NCBI GenBank assembly: GCA_030052745.1
Contig: JANBVO010000023.1
Span: forward strand, 535,763 to 599,762
Source: Pleurostoma richardsiae
Taxonomy: Eukaryota; Ascomycota; Sordariomycetes; Calosphaeriales; Pleurostomataceae
Reading direction: 5' to 3'
Length of the DNA: 64,000 nt
The notes under the pieces were generated by a model. It was not told the origin of the DNA. It did not search any database and saw only the letters and a list, made by a program, of their open reading frames with translations. The translations under genes were made by a program, and so were the position numbers. Below, piece after piece: positions 12,108 through 23,676 of the stretch. Position 1 is the stretch's first letter; each line of letters starts with the position of its first letter.

Positions 12108-15100
12108 TGCTGCGAGAGAGGGTGTGTTGGACAGAACCGACACACCGGACGGTACAAATGTACTTGTGCGGGAGGTACCAAGGGGAGAACGAGGCAGCTC
12201 CAAAGCGAGACAGCAAGCAGCAGGTCGCAGGAGCTGGCGCCTTCAGCAACAGCAGCCGCAACGTCAGAAGGAGGGCAGCGCAATGCAGCACAAATGGAGG
12301 TACCAGGTATGTGGAACAACGTGCGCCTCCCGCGCGGACTGGGGGAACGGTCGAGAGAGGAGGGGGGTCTCACGAGAGCGCCATCGCCACAGAGGCGTTC
12401 ATCGCTTGACGACCGGTGGAAGGCTGCAGGGGAGAAGCAACAGGGAGGATTTTCCCAGGCAAGCAGGGCGGAAAGGGGGGTGAAAGTAGAGGAAGTGGGA
12501 GGGGGACGCAGCCACTGAGTACCAAGATACGTCGCTCTGTCTTTGGCACTACTGATTCCCGTCCTCGCGGCCCTTTCGAGCTCCTGACCGAACCGGTGGA
12601 GTGGAGCGGGAGGACGGTGAAGCGGAAACGGGAAGATCGGTGAGGTAGCCGGGCAGGCAGAGACGTTGCAGCTTCTGCGCCCGTGGTGACAAAAGATCTG
12701 GCACAGGATCGGATGCTTGCTCGGGCGTCCCGTTCGTCGGCAATGCCCCCCGACCTGTTTCCTTCCTACAGTGACGTGGTGAGTTTTGATGACCGGCTGA
12801 CTTAATGAGTTGCTTGCTGGCTGCACCTCTGCTCCACTCAGGTTTTCTTGGTAAACTTACGGTACTCGACTGCGGCTTGGTGTGCCTGGTGTCGTGCCGA
12901 GGCCGGGTTCGAAGTCGAAGCGGCGGTGTCGCCTGCTCTCCGGTGTGGAGACACTGGACGCCCGGTCGCCCAGTATCGCTTCGCTTCGGTATGAGTGGGC
13001 ACGCGGCGGCGCCTTTGGAGAAGGGGTAGGATGGGTTGGGGAGACAGCGATTGGACGCCGGTCTGGGGTATTGGAGAGGGATGGATGATTAAGGAAAGGC
13101 AGGAGTAGGAGGCTGAGGAGAGCCGCCGCACTCGGTGTGAGAATGCCTGTCGACAAGTCCACACCCGTGCGACGGGCCTAATTGCTAGAGCAACGTTGGG
13201 ACGCTGACCGGTCTGCGAGGGCGATCGAATTGGGCTTTTCGTGACGGACTGAGGGGTGGGGGATGCAAAATGATGAAGAAGGGACGTAAGGGCGAGTCGC
13301 CGCGATATAGATATCTGACTCTTGTCCCTCTTCTCCCGGTCTCTTGCCGTGCTGCTCCCAATTCCCCTGCTCTTGACGAGCGAGAGCGAGCGAGAGCCCA
13401 CAATTGACAAAGGGTGGCAGGGTTCTCGCGACACTTCGGGTTATGCGCCCGAGAGTCAGCGACAAAAGTTCGGATCTGGTGGATGCAGCGCGACGCGACT
13501 ACGGAAGCCCGAAGCGAAACAGATAATGGACTAGGTAGGGATCGCCTTAGAGTTAGACTGAGAAGGGGAAGAAGGCCTCGAGGAGCTGGTAGAGCTAGCA
13601 GGGCCCGGGTTCGAGCAGAAGAAAGGAGACAGAGAGGGTCGAGACTTGGTAGAGAGCGCTGCATCCATTTCAAGTTCCTCGTCGTGTGCACCGACGCGCA
13701 CTCTCGGCCTGATCGACCTGTCTGGCACGGTGGCAGCGTTGCGAAAAGGGGGGAGGGGTTGGGACACGATACAGTAATCCCTCCATCCCATCCCATCCCA
13801 TCGCGCGCCCTCTCATCCGATGTGGCCCCTGCGATCCGGCCGGCACCACGAGCGAGCGGCTTTGCTGCCATTAGCTCGTCGGTTCCTTGCTGGCACATGG
13901 CAGGGAGACACGGGACGATAGATAAGCAGCCCCGAATGGTCGACGGACGCCGTGACCGATACCATGTCATACTATAACCCCCCCTTGTACCCCGCTACTG
14001 CTGTATCCGCATTCCGTACAGTATCTCAGTTACTGGCTCCAATCTCTATGATCGGATCGCTCTTTCCTCCCCTGTCTCTTGCCTCTTTCGCGATCAATTC
14101 TCGCATGACTCCTTCCCACGCAAGGCTCCTTCCCTGCCAGCTTTACTTCCTCTGGTCCGCTCTTTCCCTCCCCAGGTCCTTCCTCCCCTCTGCTGTACTC
14201 CAGTGCCGAGGTGTCCAAGGAAGGTACGAACGCCTTTGAAGAGGCTGATCGTGCCTTCCCCTGCTTCCCTTCCTAAGGTACAGAGCAAACTGGGAAGGAG
14301 CCGGTCGTTCTCCAAGTGGACGCGACTGCCCTTCCAGAAGAGGAGAGCAAGTGTCGCAGCTTGTCCTCTTTTTTGCCCCATTCCGACCTCTTCACACCTT
14401 TCACATTTCTCGTTTCGGCTGCTTCGAGAGCGTCGATGTTTAGAAGCGAGCACCGCACTTGTGCCAGATCAGAATGTCGCCCAGGCAGTTGGTGTCCATG
14501 CCCCGGCACTAAACGGTCCTGCCAAAGCGCCCAACCACAAGATGTGCCGCTCTCATCTCTCGCCTCCGACGACTGCTCGCACGCACGGCTCGCAAGGGTG
14601 CCAGGGAACAGGGAGTTCCCGCCACTCCGAATCCTTCAACCATCTCTTCCGCACGACGAAGCGAGTCGCGCCACGACGCCAACGTGGCGTGTGGGTGGAT
14701 GGGCAGGGACCGGCCTAACTTGGCGTCACATCACCAACGGCCCCACCGCTACTAGCCTGCTCGTCCCGTCCCTTAGGCCCCTTAGGCTCTCACATGTCCG
14801 TCTGTTGTCACGCTAGGGTACCCGTCAGACAAGGCAACTAGACCTCTACTCCGTCCTCCGTACTCGGTATCGACCCAACAATAGCCCAAGGCTGGAAACG
14901 GCCTTTAGCTGATGAGCTCTACCAGCCATCTCACACATAAGGTCCTGCGCGGCACGGAAACGAAGATGAACAGCTGCCGGGACCGATCCAGTCACAATGA
15001 GACCTGCTTGCAAGCCCGGCTGCTTGCGGAGCGGAGAAGAGGGACAATGACCTTGTTGACTAACCTCCACATGATGAAGAGTTTCCTCCGCGCGACAGGA

Positions 15101-18100
15101 GGAAACGACCAGCATGACGCAGAGGTTCAAGATGTTCTGCACCAATATCACAGTGCTGAATTTCAACTGGCCAGTGAACGTAAGGGCCGCAGCCTTTCCA
15201 ACGTTCAACTGGGGAACAGGAGTGTCACGCGGATCTGGATGATCACTTACTGCAGGATGAGCTGGGGCATCGACCAGTCGTTCCGATGAGCGGTGACGGA
15301 CCACATCTGCTCAACTCTCAGTTACACAAGCTCGACGCGTAGCAATGGGTGCGGAATTTCCTCCCCAGACTTGCCCGGTTCAAGCTGGTCCCCGGCATTG
15401 ACCAGTATGGTACAGGATTCGTCACAAGGCATTACCTTAGTCTTGACTTGCAATGGACCACGGGATATGAATGGGAGAGAAGCATCAGCTTGTTTGGCAC
15501 GATGACACCGAGCAAATGCGCAAAAAATTTCAGCAAAAACTGCACAGTTGGCTTGTCTCTTTGGATAATAAGCTGCAGAGCCTCGATCACGCGGTCGATG
15601 ATGACAACGAGCGCATGCGAGGCGCTGCCAAGTGAGCCATCAGCACCAATCATTCGGAGCCTCATCATTTGATACCTTTATCGTACACCCCATCAATCTG
15701 CTACACAGTGTACATCTCGGCGCAGCTCGACTCGAGGGAGTCACCGCTGACTACTGGTACAATGGAGGTCAATTTCTCGGAAGCGCAATGGTACTGAACT
15801 ACCGTAATATCCACCGTATATGACCAGCATAACAGGGAGGAGAGCGAATGCCCTGTACCCACGTCGAGCCATCCGCGATGTCAATGGCACGATGGTTCGC
15901 AAGTTTTTACCACCAGGAGTACTGGCCGATCGAACCATTTTGCCTAAGATACCTACCTAGGCACCCTAGGTAGTCGAGCCACTGGGCGTTGTGAGGCATC
16001 ATCCTGACGTAAGAACCCGGGGGTGAGCCGCTCTGTACATCTCGACTTCTTTTCTATTTCATTATTCGAATGCTTCTCTTTTGTTTCCTCGGCTTCAGTG
16101 TCTCTGAGACGCCGTTCGAGGTAAGCGGCATCTGTCCGTTTCCCTACGGGCAATATCTGCGTTACCGGCAAGGAATGGCTTGATCACCGCTACCACGTAA
16201 GGACGGTAACAATAGTTGAGATGCAGACAGCTCAGCATGCACCTCTACTCACGTATGGGAAACAGGACCTTCAGCTGAAGGGCTGCATCGTCTTGCGAAA
16301 GGCACAGCTTCGTGTGTCTAGGGTGGGCAATATCCCAATGAACGTTCGAGTTGTACTCGTCAGTACCCTGGACAGACTGGATGAGCCGCTCATGATAAGG
16401 GAGGCTGTAACAACCTGGCCGACCGAGCCGAATTATGGCCTGACAGGACTGCGATGTGCATGCAGCTCCTATTGCTCATGTCTTCGATCCCTGGGGTAGG
16501 GCATACCCAACTTACATGACCGTGGCGCTATTGACTCTCCGCACACCTCACGAGCCACTGGTCCAGGCGTTGCTCCGAGGACAAGAAGCAGTGGTGCGCG
16601 GTGGATGATGAGCGACTTCTTCGTTCTCGAGGTGCACGACCAACGAAGCTCTCCCGCCAATGGTTCTCGATGGTCAGTAAAACCAGCGGAAGCACCATGG
16701 ACTAAGAGACGCCAAAATCTCTAACGCCATTTTATGACGTATCATTTCGCTGCTCCGCGTCCCGGCTTTCTGGGACATGCGATGGTCTTGCGGTCCCTGA
16801 CACTGCACACCCTCTTGTCGCTCAGGGCGAAAGTCGGCGAACACTTCGACCGACCAGGGCACAGCAAGAGCTAGAAAACAGCTGGGCTATCTCATTTGGC
16901 CAACTTTGTACTGTGTAGGGGGTTGACTTGGCAAGAGCCGCCTAGCTCTAGTTTCTCATCCCTGCCTCGCCTCCTCAAGAGACCCGGCAACTGCCCTTGT
17001 TGGCCACGTCTTCCTCTATCCCCAGAGTTTGGAGGGCCGATCTTTGTCTCAAGCTTGCTCCAACCCATTGGCCAATTGTGCAGGTCTTTTAGCTGCCGCT
17101 CTCTTTGCCCGCCCGGGCTCGGGGGCTGTGGGGCTACACCGGGCGTCGTTGGCGGCACCCATGCCCCGCTTTCCGCCGGGGCACACAACGAACGGCAAGG
17201 AATGTCTTCACAGAGCTGGGGCAACTCATTGTGCGGGAGGAGAGACAAACGAGTAACGTCGAGCCATGGGTGGACCAGAGAACACACACCGACTATCTTA
17301 CCTTCCACCACCACAGAATCCCAGATTCTTGCCTTGCTCACCGGCTCTCCAGACCGCCGGACCTGTGCGTCGCCTCGTGAGTGGGGAACGGACCGGTCAG
17401 CGCCTCGCCCGCCGAAATTTTACGCTTGCAGCTCGGCGATCGGACCGGTGAGCGTCCTCGTCTGCAGCAAATCCTTGTCCACGGCAGTAGACGTGCGCCT
17501 TTCACCGGCCATCCCCCCAGACGAGCGCCATTGAAAGCTTAGGAGTAGGATGGAAATACAAGATATGTTTGTACAGTACTTGCATCTCATGTACCGAACC
17601 TCTCCTACTGATCTGCATGTGCAGTGACCGCATCCTGTTGGTGGCAAGCCACTACATCTTCGCGGTCCCTCCGGCTTACGGCTCGCCGCCGAGTGGCCAG
17701 CCCGGCGTGCACATGTCAACGGTTCAGTGTAGCTTCCGCAACAGATTGGCTATAACGGTTATGCGTCCCAGAGCGTTGGAAGGAAGGATTGGCAGGATAT
17801 ATAATCAGAATTGCGAGATGCAAATGGCACCTGTCTCTACCGTTCAGCACAGCAACTAGAAAATATATCCGATACTAACCACTCTAATTAGTAGTGCATG
17901 CGCCCTCCTGTTCCGTGCTGACTTACTGCTAGTCCTCTGTCTCTCCCCGGGCAACATTCCCTCCTGCGCTCTCCCCTTGGGAAACCTCGAGGCTACGGCG
18001 CCGACTGCCCTTGGCGGTGAGGAATAGGTGGTTATATGCAGCCAGTTCCGCAACAGGAACTCCGTGCATATAGATGGCTTGCTTGTCCTGAGATGTGCGA

Positions 18101-19799
18101 TTGCTTTTTCTGAGAGCAACACGTCGTCCAGTCGCATTCTGTAGCTGAGCAACAGGACAGTCCGAACGCGGAGAATCTCGATCAGATATCCCAGTGCCAG
18201 ATCCCGACTCCATCACATGGGCGTTGCAAGGCTGCAACTTATGCATCCCATGGCGACTTCCAGCTTGCCTTTGGTGTTAGGCGTCGGCCTCATCGGCGAT
18301 GTCCAAGGCAAAGAACTGGTATTCGGGTCACACGACCTCCAAGCAAGCACCTTGGTTGAGGGGGACAAGGGAGGTGCATACCTCCCGCTGCACAGCTGAC
18401 AGGGACAGAGAAGCATTCTGGAGCATCACGAGGCTATGAAAGACAAGGTTGGTCTGTCAAGGCGGTCGTCGCAGGGGAACAGAGACGACGGGGCGCCATC
18501 CTGGGTTATCTAGTGGAGGCGAGGTAGATGTGAGAGAGAAGAACAGAGATATGGTAATGTCGATCCCCTCCCCCCCCAAAAAAAATAAAGCAGAAAGGAA
18601 CAGCGCAGGAGAAATGAAGAAGTACCAAAATAGGAGAGTAAAAATGAAAAGGGGGGATCGGTAAGGGTGGGAGTCGAACGCAGGGCAAAAAGCACCGCAT
18701 GAGCGACCGGAAAAGTCTTGTTTTGTTCCTTACGGGAGGCCCTTTGCAAGGCGCTACGTGGTTCTTATGGTCCTGCCCCGTTTAGGATATTAGGCGCCTT
18801 TTAGACTTCATAAGGTGAGGTGAACCTGGGATGGAAACGGTATGGCGCACACAACGTTCGGTTCAGGAGGAAGATACCCAACTTGGAGGAGACCTCATAC
18901 TGTCGAATATGAGCCTTGGTCGTACCTCCCTACCTACTTTAAAAAGCGAGGCAATTTGAAGGCAAAGTACGGTTCTGGATGTCATCAGTCTCCGACAGGC
19001 TCACAACATGGCTTGATCTTGCTTGCCTAGAAGGACATTGGCCTGTTCTAGCACCATCACCAAGTCTTCTGCGATCATCTAGCGCAACATTCCTCCTCGC
19101 TGGCCGACAGTCCGTAGGACATCGACGGATCAACGGATGAGACCCCAAGAGATGCCATCAGGGTTCCTGAGTCCCACAAAGCCGAGAGACGAATTTCAGG
19201 CTTGTGGCGTTCTGTAGCAAACATCGCTCTGCGCATAGCAGCGTCACAGCCAGCACGAAGCTGGTGATGAGGCTTAAAATATCCAGTCCGAGCGGCATTT
19301 TGCCGTCACATCTCACAGGTACGTCAAGAGACAGCAGTTCCACCAATCACGCATATACCCGATTCTGGCCCGGTCTCCCTGAATCCCAGCTCTTGCACGA
19401 TAGAATCTGGTACGATTCCCGACGACGAAGCCCCTTTCTCCGTCATCACCACTCCTGTCCCGTCAATCTCATACGGGGTCCCACGGGTCGGCCTTTAGCC
19501 TGCTAGAGTATCAGTAGTGCGAACGAATCCATCTTGATAGGCCAATATTGCTGGAGTGTCACGTAGCAGGCAGCAACTGGCTGACGGAGCTGCGGCTTTC
19601 GTCGGGAGAGCAGATGCTTCACATCGAAACCACGACGCGAACGACCTCGACTTAGCAACTACGACGTTGACTTCCTTCAGTAGCCTTTCCCAGAACCGTT
19701 GCTCGGAGGAAAAGTGAGATCACCTGACCGGAAACGAAATCTGACTTCTCTGCCGAGGCTGTTGCCCTGGCATAGCAGAGCTCTTCTTGGGTTGTCAAT
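12108..19799. other. Gene-free interval, 7.7 kb
   Basis: The largest stretch without a supportable gene. The left part lies upstream of the transcription factor and probably contains its promoter and leader. Around 13960-14450 the plus strand is strongly pyrimidine-rich (runs of CTTTCCTCCCC type), as often seen near fungal transcription starts, but no convincing plus-strand gene follows. From about 14850 to 16860 the minus strand has fragments with protein-like texture (for example 15668-15432 and 16862-16674), but they are broken by stops and match no family I can name. An inverted repeat lies at 15953-15973. The last few hundred bases precede the kinase gene. Confidence 0.5.
15953..15973. 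repeat. Perfect 9-bp inverted repeat
   Basis: The arms CTACCTAGG and CCTAGGTAG are exact reverse complements separated by three bases (CAC). The same core, TACCTAGGTA or GGTACCT, recurs in other gene-free stretches of this window. It could be a binding site for a dimeric factor or a remnant of a dispersed short repeat. Confidence 0.75.
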
Positions 19800-21641
19800 A
19801 TGGACTTGAGTTCTGTAGCCATCCACGATGTCATCCATCCTACCGCCGCTTTCCCTCGGGAGGACGACGAAACTCAATTGTCATCCGGACCGATCGACGA
19901 TGCGCAAGAACCAAAGACCCCATCATGGGAAGAGTCGCAGCTGAACCCGAAGAACCGTATCGACAGTCTGGCCCCCCTGAGTGCCCCCCTTTGGCGCATC
20001 GACGGGTGTGCCGGACTGGGGACGCAGTTCTACCTCGTCCCCCTTTTCATAGATAGCCCCCCACCCATGCGGATCGATGCCTTCATACCCGAGGAGGCGG
20101 CACAACGCCCACTGCTCCGCCAGATCCTAGGACTCGATGTCGTTTTCCACACCAGAGATGCCACAAGGGTCCGCCGTCAAGGCGTTACAACTCATATCTT
20201 GAGAGCGCTACAAGTCTGGACGAGAGACATCATAGGACTGGATGCGATGAGGAGCATGTATCTCTCCTCCCCTTTCGGTTCTCGCATCGTCCTCGAGACC
20301 CTAGCTCTGAATGTACGAGATATCAGAATTTCACTTGCCCCGACATATCACCTAGAGCGTCAGATGCTTTCTATCCAAAAGCTGGTGGCGATGTGGAACA
20401 TCGACCCGAAGGACCTCCCGCCGACCGTCGACATATCACAACTCAGCATTGTTGAACAGCTGCATGACAGCGTCTGCCTCGTACAATGTCATGGTGGGCA
20501 GCCCCTAAGAGAGACTGGGAAGGCTGGACAGAAATGGATCCTGAAGGCCCTCACCAGCAGCACAAAGTACCTTTACCACGAACTTCGAACACTGCTCACC
20601 ATGGAGCCCCACCCACATGTGATCGCGAGACCGACACTCCTCGTTACCAAGCAGTGCCGCTTCGGCGGCAAAGTCGCCGTGGTCGGCTTCGTGGAACAAT
20701 ACCACCCTGGCGGCAGCTTGAGGGATATCCTACCTCCTCTACGAATCAACGGCAGACTCGACGTCCGCGATCAGCTCCGGTGGGCCACCCAGATCACCTC
20801 GGGGCTGCTGCACGTCCGAGAGCGCGGGGGGACCTACTACCCGGACCTGAGGCTCGACAACATCGTCCTGTCGGAGGGCTCAGACGCCGTCATCGTGGAC
20901 TTCGAGCAGAGGGGCGTGTGGTGCGAGTTCGCCTCGCCCGAGGTCAACGCCCTCGAGTACATCCGGATCCTCGCCAGCGACTCGAGCGACTGCTCGTCCT
21001 CCTCCTCCTCGTCCTCCGCCCCAGAGGACGTGGAGATCCCCGAGGAGGTCCGGGCGCGGTACGCCCGCCTGCTGAGCCGGCACCTGCCGGAGTGGGAGCT
21101 CCTCCAGTTCAAGGGCGAGTACACGAACCCGCCGGCGGGGTACAACGTGCCCTGGCTCTGCCTGTCGCCCGCCGAGCAGGAGGCCTCGGAGGTGTACTCC
21201 CTCGGCCGGGCGCTGTGGTGCGTCTTCGAGGGCGTGAGCGCGCCGCAGCGCGCGGCGGTCTGGCAGTCGTACCGCTGGGAGCCGGACTTGGACTTCCCCG
21301 AGTACCGGGCCACGCCGCCGGAGGTGCGGGCGCTGATCGACCAGTGCACGCGGGGCAGGCGGGAGGCGCTGGGCACAAGGGTCGTCCGGAGGGGCAGCCG
21401 CCTGGTCTTCCGCGAGGGGGCGGTTCCAGGAGCGGGCAGCGAGGCGCAGGTCAGGGAGATCCGCCGCTTTGCGAGGAAGTGGTGGACCGCTGAGGTCAAG
21501 GCCGCTGAGGACTTCTTGCAGATGAGGGAGGATGAGATGCGGAGGGGGACGTGGTCTGGGAACTACTACAACCGGCCGACGTTGCGGGAGGTTCTGGAAG
21601 CCTTAGAGGCGTTTAGAGCTAAGACGAGGACTGCATGGTGA
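19800..21641 (+). CDS. Atypical protein kinase-domain protein
   Basis: Intronless 613-residue protein of a Pezizomycotina-specific kinase-like group, with no signal peptide or membrane segment. Residues 60-230 form a non-kinase N-terminal region. The kinase fold spans about 235-590. The beta-3 Lys is probably K249 in KWILKAL and the alpha-C Glu E261. The hinge region reads VEQYHPGGSLRD. The catalytic loop is YYPDLRLDN (D349, N354), so the usual HRD is YPD and the usual KPEN is RLDN. The magnesium loop is VDFEQ (D367), DFE instead of DFG. An acidic/Ser-rich insert with nine consecutive serines lies near 399-407. Both catalytic Asp residues are kept, so activity is possible, but the substitutions at HRD, KPEN and DFG make it atypical. 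Codon use is very GC-rich in the 3' half. The start is the ATG at 19800; an in-frame alternative is not needed. It lies tail to tail with the SWIM gene. Confidence 0.85.
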   Translation: MDLSSVAIHDVIHPTAAFPREDDETQLSSGPIDDAQEPKTPSWEESQLNPKNRIDSLAPLSAPLWRIDGCAGLGTQFYLVPLFIDSPPPMRIDAFIPEEAAQRPLLRQILGLDVVFHTRDATRVRRQGVTTHILRALQVWTRDIIGLDAMRSMYLSSPFGSRIVLETLALNVRDIRISLAPTYHLERQMLSIQKLVAMWNIDPKDLPPTVDISQLSIVEQLHDSVCLVQCHGGQPLRETGKAGQKWILKALTSSTKYLYHELRTLLTMEPHPHVIARPTLLVTKQCRFGGKVAVVGFVEQYHPGGSLRDILPPLRINGRLDVRDQLRWATQITSGLLHVRERGGTYYPDLRLDNIVLSEGSDAVIVDFEQRGVWCEFASPEVNALEYIRILASDSSDCSSSSSSSSAPEDVEIPEEVRARYARLLSRHLPEWELLQFKGEYTNPPAGYNVPWLCLSPAEQEASEVYSLGRALWCVFEGVSAPQRAAVWQSYRWEPDLDFPEYRATPPEVRALIDQCTRGRREALGTRVVRRGSRLVFREGAVPGAGSEAQVREIRRFARKWWTAEVKAAEDFLQMREDEMRRGTWSGNYYNRPTLREVLEALEAFRAKTRTAW

Positions 21642-22077
21642 AAGTTTGAGTAGCATCGAATGAATGGATATCACGGTGCGTTAGTCTCGTTAGTCTCGTA
21701 AGGGGAAGTCGTCGCGATATACCTAGACAAGGGAGATCGTTCTATGACAGTCTTCATTTGCTTGTGATGATAGCTGCGACTATGACCAGCATGACATACT
21801 GCATGAGCCACTTATTGAACGAGCGAGCGTTCAATGATCTAGAGACGGTACCCATTTACTACCAGAAAGCGAGGTGGACTGACACGGGTTATAATGTGGA
21901 CAAAAGAATCGAAGCGACGGGGCGGCATATGCATGCTCAAGGAGATCCCTAAGGAGATCCCTGAAGAGATACCAGCTCTCTCCTTAAATCGACTCTCTAT
22001 ACCGGTGGCCGCCCAAATCACATCACAGCCAGTCACACGATATCGCCACGACGTCGTTCCCCTTCCATCGTTCCCAT
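21642..22077. other. Convergent intergenic spacer
   Basis: 436 bases between the stop codons of the kinase-like and SWIM genes. They must hold both 3' ends. Two short duplications are visible: GTTAGTCTC twice near 21680-21700, and AAGGAGATCCCT twice near 21940-21963. No gene is seen. Confidence 0.6.
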
Positions 22078-23676
22078 TTACCTCACCCTCTTCGCACCTC
22101 CCTCACGCCCATTACCACCCTGTGTCCTCTTCGATCCAGCTCCGCGGCTACCGGAAGGGGTCGACCTGGATCCCCTGGATCCCCCGGCCCCTCCGCCCCC
22201 ACCACCACCAGGACCACCACCGCCACTGCTGCCCCCAGCGCTCCGGTTGCTCCGGAGCCGGGCAATCAGTCCCCGCAGCTTCCGTAGGTACGCCTCCGGG
22301 CAGCCTAGGACGCCGATCGCCTCCTCTATTGACTCCAGCTCGTCGATGTACTGGTTCTGATCCGGCAGCAGGGCTAGGGCATCGACCACGAAAGAGCCGG
22401 ACCCGGCCCCGCTGCTGCTGCTGCTCCCGATCAGCCGCTGGTATAGATTCCGGTCGGTAGTGTTAGCACCTGGGTGCGCGTCGCGTGCGTACGAGAAGAC
22501 CACGGCTCGGAGGGTACGCACGAGGACCCGCGCGGCGGATGCGCGCTCCCACGGCTCCGGAGGCCGGTCGCTGCGCTGCAGGAGGGCCTGGATGGTCTGC
22601 GTGGCCTGTAGGAGATGTGTAGCTGCCCAGGGGACGTCATGAGATGGCATGGACGGAGTTGTAGCAGCCCCTGCAGAGGAAGGCGAGGCTGTTGACGCGA
22701 GGGAGATGGAGTGGGCGTCGAGGAGGGAGAGGACGCGGTCCACGCGTTGCTGCTGCCAGCGGAAGGGATCTCGGGCGCGATCATTTGGCGCCAGGAGGCG
22801 GAGGAAGTAAGCGAAGAAGTCGTTGTTTGCGAGGAGCATCTGCAGGACAGTTTGCTCGAGGTCGCCGCGCGCGATGATGCCGCCGCCGAGAGCTCCCGGG
22901 TCATCGAAGAGGTCGCGCCGGTACCGCTCAACGGCCTCATCATCCCGTTCGTCTACTCCAGCGGCAACGGCAGCAAGGATTTCCCGCGCCTCGCGTAGGC
23001 GCTGCGGGCTAGGCTGCGTCTTGGACTCAGGCGGGCCGACGTCGCAATGCAGGCCCTCTGCGAGGACACTGAGGTCGAACGCGGAGATACGGTCGAAGGC
23101 GCTGCCGGTCTCGGCGGTGTATCCCGTAGGCTCGAGGGTCAGCTCGCGGTCTGCATTCTGCGCGTAGCTCGTGTGGTAGTTGATCTGGTCCAGCAGCGTG
23201 ATGAGGTGTTTGCACAGGGCAGAACCTTGCCGCATGCAGTTGCACCTGGGCACAGGGTAGCGGCTCTCGGGGCCACCAATGCGCACAGAGCGGGGGACGA
23301 TCTCGTGCATCTGGAAGGCGTAGAACTGGCTTCCTTGCTCCTCTCTGCTCAGCTGGCACCACTGCAGGACGATCTGGGGAGGCTCGTCCTGGGGGGACTC
23401 GTGGAAGAGCTGGCGGACAAGCTCCTGGGTCTGCTCGGGGAGATTGGATATGTTGTAGACGAGGTTCGTCTTCGGAGAGCGGACCACCATGGGACTGTCC
23501 TCCTCGAGTGAAGATTCATTGGAGTTCTCACCGCCGTCAGAAGAATCTGGATCACTGTCTGAGTCGCGGCCCTGCCCGCCCGCAGCCCCTGGGGGGTGTT
23601 GTTGACTATGGGAGCGAGTGGTGGGTGGCATGCTTTCAAGGGAAAGATTACTGAAGCGAGTAGTAGGAGGAGACAT
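22078..23676 (-). CDS. SWIM zinc-finger protein with Gly-rich RG tail
   Basis: Intronless 532-residue protein. A SWIM-type zinc motif (CxCx7CxH) is visible: C145-N-C147-MRQGSAL-C155-K-H157, within a region (about 70-175) that reads as folded. SWIM fingers bind DNA or proteins in nuclear and chromatin-associated factors; the precise role here is unknown. Residues 1-65 are acidic and disordered (DSDSDPDSSDGGENSNESS). Residues 210-480 are mainly helical, interrupted by a Ser/Ala-rich linker. The last 55 residues are Gly-rich with RG and basic steps, ending in a Lys/Arg cluster that could act as an RNA-binding tail or nuclear signal. The start ATG at 23676 is in good context and the frame is uninterrupted. 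It is too large to be the small Shu-complex SWIM protein Sws1, so I give no symbol. Confidence 0.82.
   Translation of the reverse strand: MSPPTTRFSNLSLESMPPTTRSHSQQHPPGAAGGQGRDSDSDPDSSDGGENSNESSLEEDSPMVVRSPKTNLVYNISNLPEQTQELVRQLFHESPQDEPPQIVLQWCQLSREEQGSQFYAFQMHEIVPRSVRIGGPESRYPVPRCNCMRQGSALCKHLITLLDQINYHTSYAQNADRELTLEPTGYTAETGSAFDRISAFDLSVLAEGLHCDVGPPESKTQPSPQRLREAREILAAVAAGVDERDDEAVERYRRDLFDDPGALGGGIIARGDLEQTVLQMLLANNDFFAYFLRLLAPNDRARDPFRWQQQRVDRVLSLLDAHSISLASTASPSSAGAATTPSMPSHDVPWAATHLLQATQTIQALLQRSDRPPEPWERASAARVLVRTLRAVVFSYARDAHPGANTTDRNLYQRLIGSSSSSGAGSGSFVVDALALLPDQNQYIDELESIEEAIGVLGCPEAYLRKLRGLIARLRSNRSAGGSSGGGGPGGGGGGGAGGSRGSRSTPSGSRGAGSKRTQGGNGREGGAKRVR

Noticed and set aside
14846-16862. 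Minus-strand fragments resembling a decayed multi-exon gene
   Set aside because: Fragments are short, stops occur between them, I could not join them by splice sites into one frame, and no family was recognised.
18641-18740. tRNA-like sequence on the minus strand with a B-box-like GCGTTCGACTCCC
   Set aside because: A 6-bp acceptor match exists, but the T stem has mismatches, no D arm forms and the A box is in the wrong place.
20486-21493. 335-codon open frame inside the kinase-like gene
   Set aside because: It is a GC-driven shadow frame of the kinase gene, with Arg/Pro/Gly-rich low-complexity sequence.
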